Part shown: positions 8,024 through 16,020 of the stretch, piece after piece
Layout of the letters: each line of letters starts with the position of its first letter
Position numbering within the stretch: the stretch's first letter is position 1
Assembly (NCBI GenBank): GCA_023390815.1
Contig: JAEWCC010000006.1
Coordinates: 1 to 64,000 of the forward strand
DNA length: 64,000 nucleotides
Reading direction: 5' to 3'
Origin: Bacillota bacterium
GTDB taxonomy: Bacteria; Bacillota; Clostridia; Christensenellales; SZUA-584
Notes under the pieces: generated by a model
The model's input: only the letters and a program-made list of their open reading frames with translations
The model's database searches: none
What the model was told of the DNA's origin: nothing
Translations under genes and position numbers: made by a program

Positions 8024-10663
8024 TTAGTCCAGTATTTCCACATAACCCTCGGAACCGCTTACTCTGATTCGCTGACCGTCCTTAATGCGTATTGCGGCGT
8101 TTTCCACGCCCGCAACGCAGGGAACGCCATATTCACGGGCGATCACCGCGCCATGTGTCATCACGCCGCCGACCTCCATAACAACACCTTTGGCTGAAAC
8201 CAATATAGGCGACCAACTTGGGTCAATAAACACAGTTACAAGAATATCGCCGTCTTTTATGCTTGAATTACCCATATTCAACAGTACGCGAGCGCGCCCC
8301 TCAACCACACCTGACGATACGGCAATGCCCGCCAACGCCCCTGAAGGGAGTTTACCGGTGTCATAGTCACCTGCGATAACCTCACCGTCAGATGTCATCA
8401 CGCGGGGCGGAGTAAGTCTCATATTCACCTCGTGCTCGTTTTTACGCTTCTCGATCATGTTGTAGTCGAGTTTACCTGTTTTTACTGCCTCGCGCAGTTC
8501 CTCAAACGAAAGATAATAGATATCCCCATTTTCACGAATCACTCCGTTTTGCATAAGTTTTTCGGCCTCATTGAGCAGCGCTATTTTGTACAGCCAATAT
8601 CGTTGCAGAAGCGCGTGTTTAGAATACTCACGATAACCAATAAAGTTGCGCAGTACGCTGATTTGGCGCTTCACTTTTTTCGCCTTTGCCCTACCGCCCG
8701 GCAGCTGCGCTATCCGCGAAATAATTGCGTCTGCCTTTTGCTCTGCTTCGTTCCGTGCCAGTTGAATTCGCGTATCACGCGCCCCCGGCCCGCAGTTTTC
8801 GATATTACCGAGTATCATCGATGCGAGCAGCGCCGGATCCTCACCCCATCTCGGGCGGGTAATGTCAATATCGCCCGAGCAGTGCATACCGTACCTGTCA
8901 AGATATCTCATGAGCACTTCCGCAACCCTATCGCCCCCTTGAAGCATGGACAGTTTACCCCAAAAGTCCGTGCCGTCCGTATTCTCAAGAAACCGAACCA
9001 CAGCCGGATACTCCCGAACAACATCTGCGACTTCGAACAGTTCCAACCCCATATCCGATACTACGTTATTCGGCGAAGCCTGACCGAGAATGTCTGCGGC
9101 GTTCTTCTCGCCAAGCCACCGCTCCACGCGTTTGTTAATCCAGTTCGCTGTGTTTATGCCGAGATATGCAGCCGCTACGCTGCGTGGTTCGTACATGATA
9201 TCCGCGAGCTCCTTGTGGTCGTTCATAATATACTCAAACACGCTGTCACCGCTTTTGCTTGCAAGGCCTTCCCTCAACCGCCCGACAGAAGCTTCGTTAT
9301 TCGCAATCAGTTCCGGTACTACAGACGAGTCGTTCGTCTTGCTGAGTTTCCTAAGTTGTTTCAGCATAGGCAACATACCGCCTTTGCCGAAGTTCAACAC
9401 CGACGCTTTTCCGCGAGCCAACCCCTTCACAAAGTCCTTTCGCTTCATCACGTTGATCAATGCACGTTGCATCAACACATCAACCTGAGAAAAACTGCTG
9501 ATGGTGACTCTTTTGTAGATTGCCGATGTAAGTTCAAACGATAAATCGCGCCAGAAGCGTCCGCCGGAAACGCTCATCTCGGGTCTGCCAAGGCTCTTAT
9601 CCAAAATTTTAAAGAACGAGATGCCCAGCGGTTTGAATGCATCCGTCATCATTTGCCGGTGCCCATATGAGATATAGATATGATTCTTACCGTCAGTAGA
9701 CCGCGGGACCGGGTAGAGTGTCGTAATCGGCCGGCTCTGTATAACATAGAACAAGCCTTCGCAAAGTCCCCACTCTATATCCTGCGGGCAACCGAAATGA
9801 GTCTCGCATTTACGTCCGATAGTTGCAAGCTGTAATATTTGCTCGTCAGTAAGCGTTTGAGCGTTTTGTTTTTCGGTTGGAACGGAGCGTTCCTCCGTAC
9901 CACCTTTTTCAAGGGCATAGATCGCAAGTTTCTTCGTGGCAATCTTTTTTTCAAGCAGCCTGCCATCGCGAACCTTGTATAAATCCGCGTTGGTCAGACC
10001 CGATACTAACGCCTCGCCCAGCCCGAAGCTCGCGTCGATTGTCAGCACCTTTCGGTTTTGGGTGATTGGGTCGGCGGTAAACATAACTCCTGCCGCCTGC
10101 GGAAACACCATACGCTGAACCACCACCGAAAGCAATACTCTGCTGTGATCGAAGCCGTTTTGTATGCGGTATACAGCTGCCCGATCGGTGAACAGTGATG
10201 CCCAGCACTTCTTGACGTTCAGCAGAATTGAGTCGAACCCAATGATGTTAAGGTATGTGTCCTGCTGTCCGGCAAAAGAATTTGTCGGCAAGTCCTCTGC
10301 CGTCGCGCTTGAACGAACCGCATAAGCATACCGCTCTCCCAGCGCCGAAAGCCTCCGCTTTATTGCGGCGGAGATTTCAGTCGGTATTTGAAGGTTCTCG
10401 ATGACAACACGAATTTTAGAGCAGACGCTTTCGATTTTTTCTCGGTTGTCCGCGTGGAGCGGGCCGAGTTCATCAATGAGTGAGCGCACTTCTTCACTGC
10501 TGCTCACCACTGCGCGAAAAGCCTCTGTCGTGACGCAAAAGCCTTCCGGCACCAGAATACCGTCGACATGCGACAGTTCTCCAAGATTTGCGCCCTTGCC
10601 GCCGACCAACTGCAACATTGATCTGTCTGTTTCTTTGAAATCCAACACATAAGTGTTTGACAT
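8024..10663 (-). CDS. rph: Rifampicin phosphotransferase-like / PEP synthase-like protein
   Basis: About 879 residues. The N-terminal ATP-grasp domain (1-320) shows LVGGKGANLGELS, YAVRSSATAEDLP, FTADPITQNRK and DIEWGLCEGLFYVIQSRPIT. A divergent central region follows (320-770), and the C-terminal swivelling domain carries the phospho-accepting histidine in GGVMTHGAVIAREYGVPCVAG. Length, domain order and the TH-type histidine motif match rifamycin phosphotransferases, which inactivate rifampicin by transferring the beta-phosphate of ATP; true PEP synthases usually have TSH and a different C-terminus. Substrate specificity is inferred. The third ATG of ATGATGATG fits the AAAGGAG site best. It overlaps or abuts the tetR stop, so it is co-transcribed. 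Confidence 0.78.
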   Translation of the reverse strand: MSNTYVLDFKETDRSMLQLVGGKGANLGELSHVDGILVPEGFCVTTEAFRAVVSSSEEVRSLIDELGPLHADNREKIESVCSKIRVVIENLQIPTEISAAIKRRLSALGERYAYAVRSSATAEDLPTNSFAGQQDTYLNIIGFDSILLNVKKCWASLFTDRAAVYRIQNGFDHSRVLLSVVVQRMVFPQAAGVMFTADPITQNRKVLTIDASFGLGEALVSGLTNADLYKVRDGRLLEKKIATKKLAIYALEKGGTEERSVPTEKQNAQTLTDEQILQLATIGRKCETHFGCPQDIEWGLCEGLFYVIQSRPITTLYPVPRSTDGKNHIYISYGHRQMMTDAFKPLGISFFKILDKSLGRPEMSVSGGRFWRDLSFELTSAIYKRVTISSFSQVDVLMQRALINVMKRKDFVKGLARGKASVLNFGKGGMLPMLKQLRKLSKTNDSSVVPELIANNEASVGRLREGLASKSGDSVFEYIMNDHKELADIMYEPRSVAAAYLGINTANWINKRVERWLGEKNAADILGQASPNNVVSDMGLELFEVADVVREYPAVVRFLENTDGTDFWGKLSMLQGGDRVAEVLMRYLDRYGMHCSGDIDITRPRWGEDPALLASMILGNIENCGPGARDTRIQLARNEAEQKADAIISRIAQLPGGRAKAKKVKRQISVLRNFIGYREYSKHALLQRYWLYKIALLNEAEKLMQNGVIRENGDIYYLSFEELREAVKTGKLDYNMIEKRKNEHEVNMRLTPPRVMTSDGEVIAGDYDTGKLPSGALAGIAVSSGVVEGRARVLLNMGNSSIKDGDILVTVFIDPSWSPILVSAKGVVMEVGGVMTHGAVIAREYGVPCVAGVENAAIRIKDGQRIRVSGSEGYVEILD

Positions 10664-10665
10664 CA

Positions 10666-11268
10666 TCATTCTCCTTTCGGGTTCGCCGAAACCCCGTGCT
10701 TAATTATTTCAACGGTGCTGTCGAGTTTTTTACTGAACGCTTGTGCGTCCATATCCGTATTAAAATATTCGCTGAGTATTAGTGAATACAGCATATTCGC
10801 TACCAAGGCGGAGTCCGCGTCCTGTCTGATAAAGCCTCGCGTTTTGTCACGCTCCACCATCTCTATCAACCCCAGCATGGATTCAGCACGTAGCCGCGTG
10901 ATGAGTTCGCTGTCGTCAGCTTCCATCAACAAAGCGATTTTTGCATAATCGGGACGCAGTCTGCTCCACTCGTAGGTTGACAGTGTGGTTTGAATGCACA
11001 TTGTAAACACGTCTGCATTCGCGTCATATACATCCTGACGGTGCATCAATTCGCGTTTTTCACGAAGTATCTCACTGTATACATAGGAGAACAAATCCTC
11101 CTTGTTGTCGAAGTATTGGTAGAAACTTCCCCACGGGATTCCGGCGTTCTTAACGATGTTATTAACGGACGCATCGCTGAACCGGCGCGCCGAAAATTCC
11201 TGCACAGCCGCATCAAATATGCGTTTGCGCTTTTCACCGGGGAGGTTCAGAAAAGTCTCTTTAGGCAT
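10666..11268 (-). CDS. TetR-family transcriptional regulator
   Basis: A 200-residue protein, MPKETFLNLPGEKRKRIFDA then FSARRFSDASVNNIVKNAGI and WGSFYQYFDNKEDLFSYVY, the N-terminal TetR helix-turn-helix; the rest is a helical ligand-binding domain. The start at 11268 is set by GAGGTG six bases upstream. It is the first gene of a two-gene operon with the rifampicin-phosphotransferase-like enzyme, and a palindrome over its promoter suggests autoregulation. A repressor released by the drug or a related compound is the simplest model (inference). Confidence 0.9.
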   Translation of the reverse strand: MPKETFLNLPGEKRKRIFDAAVQEFSARRFSDASVNNIVKNAGIPWGSFYQYFDNKEDLFSYVYSEILREKRELMHRQDVYDANADVFTMCIQTTLSTYEWSRLRPDYAKIALLMEADDSELITRLRAESMLGLIEMVERDKTRGFIRQDADSALVANMLYSLILSEYFNTDMDAQAFSKKLDSTVEIIKHGVSANPKGE

Positions 11269-11303
11269 TGGTATCACCTCGGTTATGCGATTATGCGAGA
11301 GTG

Positions 11304-11345
11304 TTCTCACGTGAGAAGTGTCTCACATCAGGGGCGTCTTGTCAA
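11304..11345 (-). promoter_or_regulatory. Promoter and TetR operator of the tetR-rph operon
   Basis: TTGACA (11340-11345), 17 bases, GACACT (11317-11322). Adjacent to the -10 box lies the perfect 14-base palindrome TTCTCACGTGAGAA (11304-11317), flanked by further GTG/CAC copies, where a bound TetR dimer would block initiation. Confidence 0.7.
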
Positions 11346-11524
11346 TATGAAAAATTAAAAGCTACGGCATTTACGGCAACTTTTATTGCACTCCCAGACT
11401 ATCTCAAAAAGTAGCAATCATTGATTGAAATCTGTTTGCGCTCTAAATGCGAACAAAAAGGCCCTTATTCTGATTAAGACGCGTTTGAATACCGGGCAAA
11501 GATTGCACGCTTTATGCTATAATA

Positions 11525-11576
11525 CGATAAACGGCATTGCCCAGCCGATGCGGCCTCATATGCTGGCCGTTTATCG
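11525..11576 (+). other. Structured leader hairpin upstream of the DUF896 gene
   Basis: A TATAAT box lies at 11518-11523. Directly after it, CGATAAACGG (11525-11534) pairs with CCGTTTATCG (11567-11576), and an inner stem CCAGC/GCTGG extends it across a bulge. It sits in the 5' leader about 90 bases before the start codon and lacks a T tail. No known riboswitch was recognised. Confidence 0.45.
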
Positions 11577-11668
11577 GACTAAAGCACCTCTTCTCAGAGG
11601 ACAATAGTGATGCGATGAATCCCCCGGGCACTGCCCGCATACCAAAAAACAACCATGGAGTAATACCG

Positions 11669-11881
11669 ATGAAACCTGAAGAAATCGAACGCATCAACCA
11701 GCTCGCGAAAAAAGCCAAGGCCGAAGGGCTGACCGAAGCAGAGAAGGCGGAGCAAGCCGCGCTGCGCAAGGCGTATGTCGCCATGTTCCGCAGCAACCTC
11801 AAACAGCAGCTCGATAATACGTATATCGTTGACGAGTGCGGCAACAAACGCAAGCTCGAGCAGCGGAATCTGAAAAACTAG
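11669..11881 (+). CDS. DUF896 family protein (YnzC-like)
   Basis: A 70-residue, highly charged helical protein, MKPEEIERINQLAKKAKAEG then LTEAEKAEQAALRKAYVAMF, closing with IVDECGNKRKLEQR. This matches the small cytosolic DUF896/YnzC family of Firmicutes (YnzC is 77 residues). The ATG at 11669 has GGAG eight bases upstream. It lies ten bases ahead of the Nudix gene and is probably co-transcribed with it. Molecular function is not established. Confidence 0.88.
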   Translation: MKPEEIERINQLAKKAKAEGLTEAEKAEQAALRKAYVAMFRSNLKQQLDNTYIVDECGNKRKLEQRNLKN

Positions 11882-11890
11882 AGGACCGAT

Positions 11891-12382
11891 ATGATCAATA
11901 CGACGCTGTGCTATCTGGAGCGGGACGGAGAGTACCTGATGCTCCACCGCACTAAAAAAGAGAACGACCTCAACCGCGACAAGTGGATCGGCGTGGGCGG
12001 CAAGTTTGAGGACGGCGAAAGCCCCGAGGATTGCATGCGCCGCGAGGTCCGCGAGGAAACCGGCCTCTCCGTCACCGACTGGCGTTACCGCGGCATCGTC
12101 ACCTTCGTCTCCGACGAATGGCCCTGCGAGTACATGCACCTTTTTACCTGCACCGGCTGGACCGGTGATCGACAGCCCTGCGACGAGGGCGAGCTTGCCT
12201 GGATCAGCAAGCAGCGGCTTTATGAGCTGACGCTGTGGGAAGGGGACCGCATCTTTCTTCGGCTGCTGGACAGCGGTGAGCCTTTTTTCTCGCTCAAACT
12301 CGTCTATCGCGGCGAAGCGCTTATCGGCGCAGAGCTCAACGGCAAGCCGGCCAGCACGAACAGCGGAGAAACGAATCATTGA
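11891..12382 (+). CDS. Nudix hydrolase (MutT/8-oxo-dGTP diphosphatase-like)
   Basis: 163 residues. The Nudix box GX5EX7REUXEEXGU is intact at about 38-60 (GKFEDGESPEDCMRREVREE then TGLSV), preceded by YLMLHRTKKENDLNRDKWIG. Such proteins hydrolyse nucleoside diphosphates linked to another group, commonly oxidised dNTPs; the WIGVGGKFE context is typical of the MutT/NUDT1-like branch. It starts 10 bases after the DUF896 stop, with GAGG six bases upstream. Confidence 0.9.
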   Translation: MINTTLCYLERDGEYLMLHRTKKENDLNRDKWIGVGGKFEDGESPEDCMRREVREETGLSVTDWRYRGIVTFVSDEWPCEYMHLFTCTGWTGDRQPCDEGELAWISKQRLYELTLWEGDRIFLRLLDSGEPFFSLKLVYRGEALIGAELNGKPASTNSGETNH

Positions 12383-12388
12383 GTTTCG

Positions 12389-12418
12389 GGCCTTATTCAG
12401 CTGGGCTATTATAAGGCC
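12389..12418. terminator. Convergent hairpin between nudix and DUF454 genes
   Basis: GGCCTTAT (12389-12396) pairs with ATAAGGCC (12411-12418). The T tail is weak; its place between convergent genes suggests a bidirectional terminator. Confidence 0.4.
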
Positions 12419-12428
12419 GCCATATCCG

Positions 12429-12857
12429 TTAAGCCCGATCTCTCGCATCACGGATTCCGCCTTTTTGTTCCCGCTTGGACGTCCGGATACTCAGCAGGTG
12501 GATGCTGACCCCCAAACCCACGACCAACAGCAATATCCGTACCGGCAGGCTATATATCAGCAGAATCGAAATCGTTAGCGACAGCCAAAGGCATATCAGC
12601 ATCCCCGCTTTAACGCCCCGGGGAAGCGCCCTATGCATCATATAATGATCGATGTACTTTCCGAAAATTCGGTGCCGGGTCAGCCAGTGATACAGCCGTT
12701 TCGAACTTCGCAGGTAACAAAACGCGCATAGCAGCAGAAACGGCGTCGTTGGAAGCAGGGGGATGAAAAGCCCCGCCGCCGCGAGGATCAGCGCCAGCGT
12801 ACCCGACCCAATTAAAACTACCTTTTTTATTCCCCGCGCCGTGCCTTTGCCCGTCAT
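12429..12857 (-). CDS. DUF454 (YbaN-like) inner-membrane protein
   Basis: About 142 residues with three to four hydrophobic helices. The DUF454 signature is clear: GLFIPLLPTTPFLLLCAFCY, SSKRLYHWLTRHRIFGKYI. Family members are small membrane proteins of unknown function. The ATG at 12857 has GGGAG six bases upstream; an alternative GTG start at 12875 has AGGAG nine bases upstream, so the start is uncertain by six codons. It ends convergently with the Nudix gene. Confidence 0.85.
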   Translation of the reverse strand: MTGKGTARGIKKVVLIGSGTLALILAAAGLFIPLLPTTPFLLLCAFCYLRSSKRLYHWLTRHRIFGKYIDHYMMHRALPRGVKAGMLICLWLSLTISILLIYSLPVRILLLVVGLGVSIHLLSIRTSKREQKGGIRDARDRA

Positions 12858-13023
12858 CCCCCGCTCCCGATGCACTGAAACTTTCTCCTGCCAACTTTTC
12901 TTAACATCCTATTCCCATGAAACCCGAAACCATTCCTATACTGCGATAAATGAAGGCCCGGGGGAAAGCAGATGCCAGGGAATCCGCCTTTTCTCAGGAC
13001 GTTAAAAATCCTGCAAACACAGG

Positions 13024-14037
13024 TTAAAGTATCGCCAGAAACGCCGGCGCATAACCTACCGTCACGGTGGATATCACCGCATTCAAGTGCGTATCAATGA
13101 TCGAAATAGTGCTCTCATAAGAATTCGTAACGACGAGCAGGCGGCCGCCTGCCGTCGCCTCAGCGCCGTAAGGGCCTTGCCCGGCAGGGATTTTTGTGAT
13201 CTCGCTGTGCGAAAAGACGTCGAACACCGATACGGAGTTATCCCCGCGATTCGCGCAATAGAGGCGACTGCCGCCATGCGTAAACGCGAGGCCTACCGGC
13301 GCGGCAGGCGTAGGGATATTAGGCGTGGCAGGTTCAGCCAGCGCAACGTTTACGGGGGTAATCGTATTGCCGTCCTCGTTCGAGATCACGGCCAGCCGAT
13401 TTGTCGGGCTGATGCGCACGTCTTCGGTACCCGCCCCGGCGGGGATCACCTTGGCAACGAGATTGACTGACAAGTCGATTACCGCAATCTGCGCCGCATT
13501 GCGCAGGCTCACGAAAGCCAGTGTGCCGTTCTCCGTAATGTCGATCTGAAAACCGATTGAAGGCAGCGGGATCTCCGTCACTCGCTCCAGACTGTACGCA
13601 TCCAGCACATACACAGAAGGCTGCCCGTAATGGACAACATATAAAAACCGCCCCTGCGGAGAGAGCCTTACTCCGGCGGGTGAAAGACCCACCGGGACGG
13701 TTCTGACCGTCCGGTTATCACGCAGGTCAATCATGGAGATCGTGTTTCCAAAGAAATTGGATACATACGCGTAAAGGCTGACCCGGTTGATATCGATATC
13801 GAGCGGCCCGCTGCCCACCGGTATATCCAGCAGCTTTCGGGCATTGTCGATGTCTACCACGGAAACATAATTATCGGCGTATACGCAGATATAAGCCAAC
13901 CGGCGCCTTCTGTGGCAGCCGTATGACTCCGGTCCAATATTCTCTGCCGCAGACTGTATGGGCGCCTGCGGCGACGCACCAATCTGCCTGAGGTATTCTT
14001 CGCGGTTATCCAGCATCAGGCTGCTTGGAATGTTCAT
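13024..14037 (-). CDS. YVTN-family seven-bladed beta-propeller protein
   Basis: 337 residues. After a ~45-residue N-terminus there are about seven repeats of ~40 residues of YVTN type (NYVSVVDIDNARKLLDIPVG, NTISMIDLRDNRTVRTVPVG, NSVSVFDVFSHSEITKIPAG, STISIIDTHLNAVISTVTVG). No signal peptide is apparent, so it is either cytoplasmic or delivered without Sec, for example to a spore. AGAGGTG fixes the ATG at 14037 rather than 14061. It lies 27 bases after the small gene at 14065-14490, probably one operon. Propellers of this class are usually binding scaffolds; the ligand is unknown. Confidence 0.85.
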   Translation of the reverse strand: MNIPSSLMLDNREEYLRQIGASPQAPIQSAAENIGPESYGCHRRRRLAYICVYADNYVSVVDIDNARKLLDIPVGSGPLDIDINRVSLYAYVSNFFGNTISMIDLRDNRTVRTVPVGLSPAGVRLSPQGRFLYVVHYGQPSVYVLDAYSLERVTEIPLPSIGFQIDITENGTLAFVSLRNAAQIAVIDLSVNLVAKVIPAGAGTEDVRISPTNRLAVISNEDGNTITPVNVALAEPATPNIPTPAAPVGLAFTHGGSRLYCANRGDNSVSVFDVFSHSEITKIPAGQGPYGAEATAGGRLLVVTNSYESTISIIDTHLNAVISTVTVGYAPAFLAIL

Positions 14038-14064
14038 ATAACACCTCTTTCTAAAAATCACGCA

Positions 14065-14490
14065 TTAACGGCCCAGCATATGGCCGCAGGCGTACACCCT
14101 GGGGCCAAATCCCAAAACACCAAAATCAACTCCCGTGCCGCCTGTCCCCGAAGCCGCTGCCGCGAATACGACCAGCGCGCGGCCGGGAACATCGTAAACA
14201 CGTGTGAGGCTTTCCCCGGGCTGCAGTGTAAATTGATCCAGATTGAATATGAGTTCATCGTTTTCCGCGTCCAGCACGTTGATATAGAAAGCAACGGGTA
14301 CGGTTCCGTCGCGCCTGCAAACGGCATACGTTCGGATGGTATAGAAATTGGCTGTCGGAATGCCTCCGGGTATGCTATCGGTCAGGCGGACCGTCTGACC
14401 CGCCGGAATATGCCGTGAGCCGGGCGGCGTACGGAAGACAAGCCGATTTTGTTCGGCGGGAATATACGGTGCTAATTGTTCCTGCATCAT
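14065..14490 (-). CDS. Conserved small beta-rich protein of unknown function
   Basis: About 141 residues beginning MMQEQLAPYIPAEQN, rich in beta-strand-forming and Gly/Ala segments (FAAAASGTGGTGVDFGVLGF). No signal peptide, helix or known motif is recognised. The central part (TYAVCRRDGTVPVAFYINVL, LDQFTLQPGESLTRVYDVPG) looks like a beta-sandwich. A GGGGGG ribosome site precedes ATGATG at 14490. It is the first gene of a two-gene unit with the YVTN propeller, so the two products may act together. Confidence 0.7.
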   Translation of the reverse strand: MMQEQLAPYIPAEQNRLVFRTPPGSRHIPAGQTVRLTDSIPGGIPTANFYTIRTYAVCRRDGTVPVAFYINVLDAENDELIFNLDQFTLQPGESLTRVYDVPGRALVVFAAAASGTGGTGVDFGVLGFGPRVYACGHMLGR

Positions 14491-14577
14491 TGCACCCCCC
14501 CTATACAATTAAACAATATATATTATGTAACAAACGGGGATTCGGTTCGCTGGTCGGCGAAGCTTTGAGTATTAAAA

Positions 14578-14606
14578 CAAAAAGCCCTGCAGTCCGGGCT
14601 TTTTTC
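14578..14606 (-). terminator. Terminator of the ger operon (bidirectional)
   Basis: Arms AAAAGCCC and GGGCTTTT around an 8-base loop, with T runs on both strands. It follows the gerAB stop at 14631. Confidence 0.8.
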
Positions 14607-14630
14607 GATTGTGTTTGATCACAGGTACGC

Positions 14631-15746
14631 TCAGCTTGCGGGAGTTTTAAGCGGGAGCATCGGCTCCGGCGCGGTTCTGAGCTTGCGCACAGCCGCGACG
14701 ATCACCATCAGAACCGGGAAGAGTATGGTGCACGGAAACGAGAACACCGGCGCGTACTGCGCCCCCCAAACCGTGTGGATCACCGCAGACTCCACTTTGA
14801 CCGCGGCAAACACCATAGCGATGCTGCCCAGCGGCAATATGAGCGAGTTGCTCTTTTCAATTTTGAATATCTGTGAAAACGCAGTCACCGTCGCGTAATA
14901 GAGTACGCTCGTCTTGATGAACAACAGAGCGGTATTGTTGAGCGCGATGAACAGCTCGATACGGGACAGGAACTCGCCGATATTAATCAGCCTTACCGCT
15001 TCGTATGAGTTGTCCCCGAGTATGTTCGACGCGGGGCCGAGCACAGCCGTATCCCGCACCACGATCAGAAGAATCAGCAGCGCCGCAATCAGCACACCTG
15101 TTACCCATGAACGCGTGATCTTTTTAAAATCACCAATGAGCGGCATCAGCATCAACATGGCAACCACCTCAAGATAAGGCAGTTCAACGATGATATTGGT
15201 TGCCTGAACATAGGTCATTACCGGTTTCTCGAGCACCGGCAGGAAGTTGGAGAAGTCCATATTCCCGATCAGCAAAGCGGAAGTCAATGTTGCTGTCCCA
15301 ACCGCAAATATCGCAGCCAGCATGCCGAGTTTGGTTACGGCCGCCATTCCCCGTTTGACTGCAAACGCGCTGACCAGTACCAGGACCACAATAAACACCA
15401 TTTCGGGCGTTCCCGGCATCACATAGACCGTATAAAACCCGGATAAGTCCGTGATGTTGAACGTCAGCAAAGAGAAAAAATATAACAGATAAACCACCGA
15501 GATGATCTTGCCGACCACTTTACCGAATATGATATCGTTCATTTGAATCAGCGTTTTCCCCGGAAACCGCTTGGCAAGATGCGCATAGATCAGCAGAAAA
15601 GGTATACTGATCAGAAAGCCGCCAATTACAACCAGCCAGGTATCCTGACCCGTAATGCCATCCACCATCGTAATCAGCAGCTTCGAGCCCATAATAAAGC
15701 TGACGCCTAAAAATATAAATTGGTTGGTTTTAATCTTATCGCTCAT
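14631..15746 (-). CDS. gerAB: Spore germination protein, GerAB family
   Basis: 371 residues with about ten membrane helices of the APC-superfamily GerAB/GerKB type: KTNQFIFLGVSFIMGSKLLI at the start, FPGKTLIQMNDIIFGKVVGK, then SGFYTVYVMPGTPEMVFIVV. In the germinant receptor of the spore inner membrane the B subunit binds the germinant (amino acid). It is the last gene of the operon, starting seven bases after the small ORF stop. The order A-C-small-B differs from the classical A-B-C. Confidence 0.93.
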   Translation of the reverse strand: MSDKIKTNQFIFLGVSFIMGSKLLITMVDGITGQDTWLVVIGGFLISIPFLLIYAHLAKRFPGKTLIQMNDIIFGKVVGKIISVVYLLYFFSLLTFNITDLSGFYTVYVMPGTPEMVFIVVLVLVSAFAVKRGMAAVTKLGMLAAIFAVGTATLTSALLIGNMDFSNFLPVLEKPVMTYVQATNIIVELPYLEVVAMLMLMPLIGDFKKITRSWVTGVLIAALLILLIVVRDTAVLGPASNILGDNSYEAVRLINIGEFLSRIELFIALNNTALLFIKTSVLYYATVTAFSQIFKIEKSNSLILPLGSIAMVFAAVKVESAVIHTVWGAQYAPVFSFPCTILFPVLMVIVAAVRKLRTAPEPMLPLKTPAS

Positions 15747-15752
15747 ATCTTT

Positions 15753-15977
15753 TCAGCCCGTTGCAGCATAATGCAGCCCTATTTTATCTAAAAAGCCCAT
15801 CACAATTTTTATGGGTCCCGGTATTTTAACGCCCGCATTCAACAGAATAAAAAGCAAAAAGCCGGTCGCCGTCAATATGCAAAAAAACACAAGTTCTTTT
15901 TTCCGTTTTTCCTTTCGCAGTCTCGGTACCTGTATAAAAACGAGCAAAGCAAATGCCGCAATGATCAACAGTACCAT
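15753..15977 (-). CDS. Small two-helix membrane protein in the ger operon
   Basis: 74 residues with two hydrophobic segments (about 1-16 and 29-48) separated by a very basic loop (PRLRKEKRKKEL), ending near VMGFLDKIGLHYAATG. It lies between gerAC and gerAB on the same strand with tight spacing (GGGGA ribosome site), so it is almost surely translated as part of the operon. I recognise no named family. A small accessory D-type subunit of the germinant receptor is a reasonable guess only. Confidence 0.7.
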   Translation of the reverse strand: MVLLIIAAFALLVFIQVPRLRKEKRKKELVFFCILTATGFLLFILLNAGVKIPGPIKIVMGFLDKIGLHYAATG

Positions 15978-16020
15978 GTTTTATGTCCCCGCATTTCGCT
16001 TTTTTCTCCTTCCGTCACGA

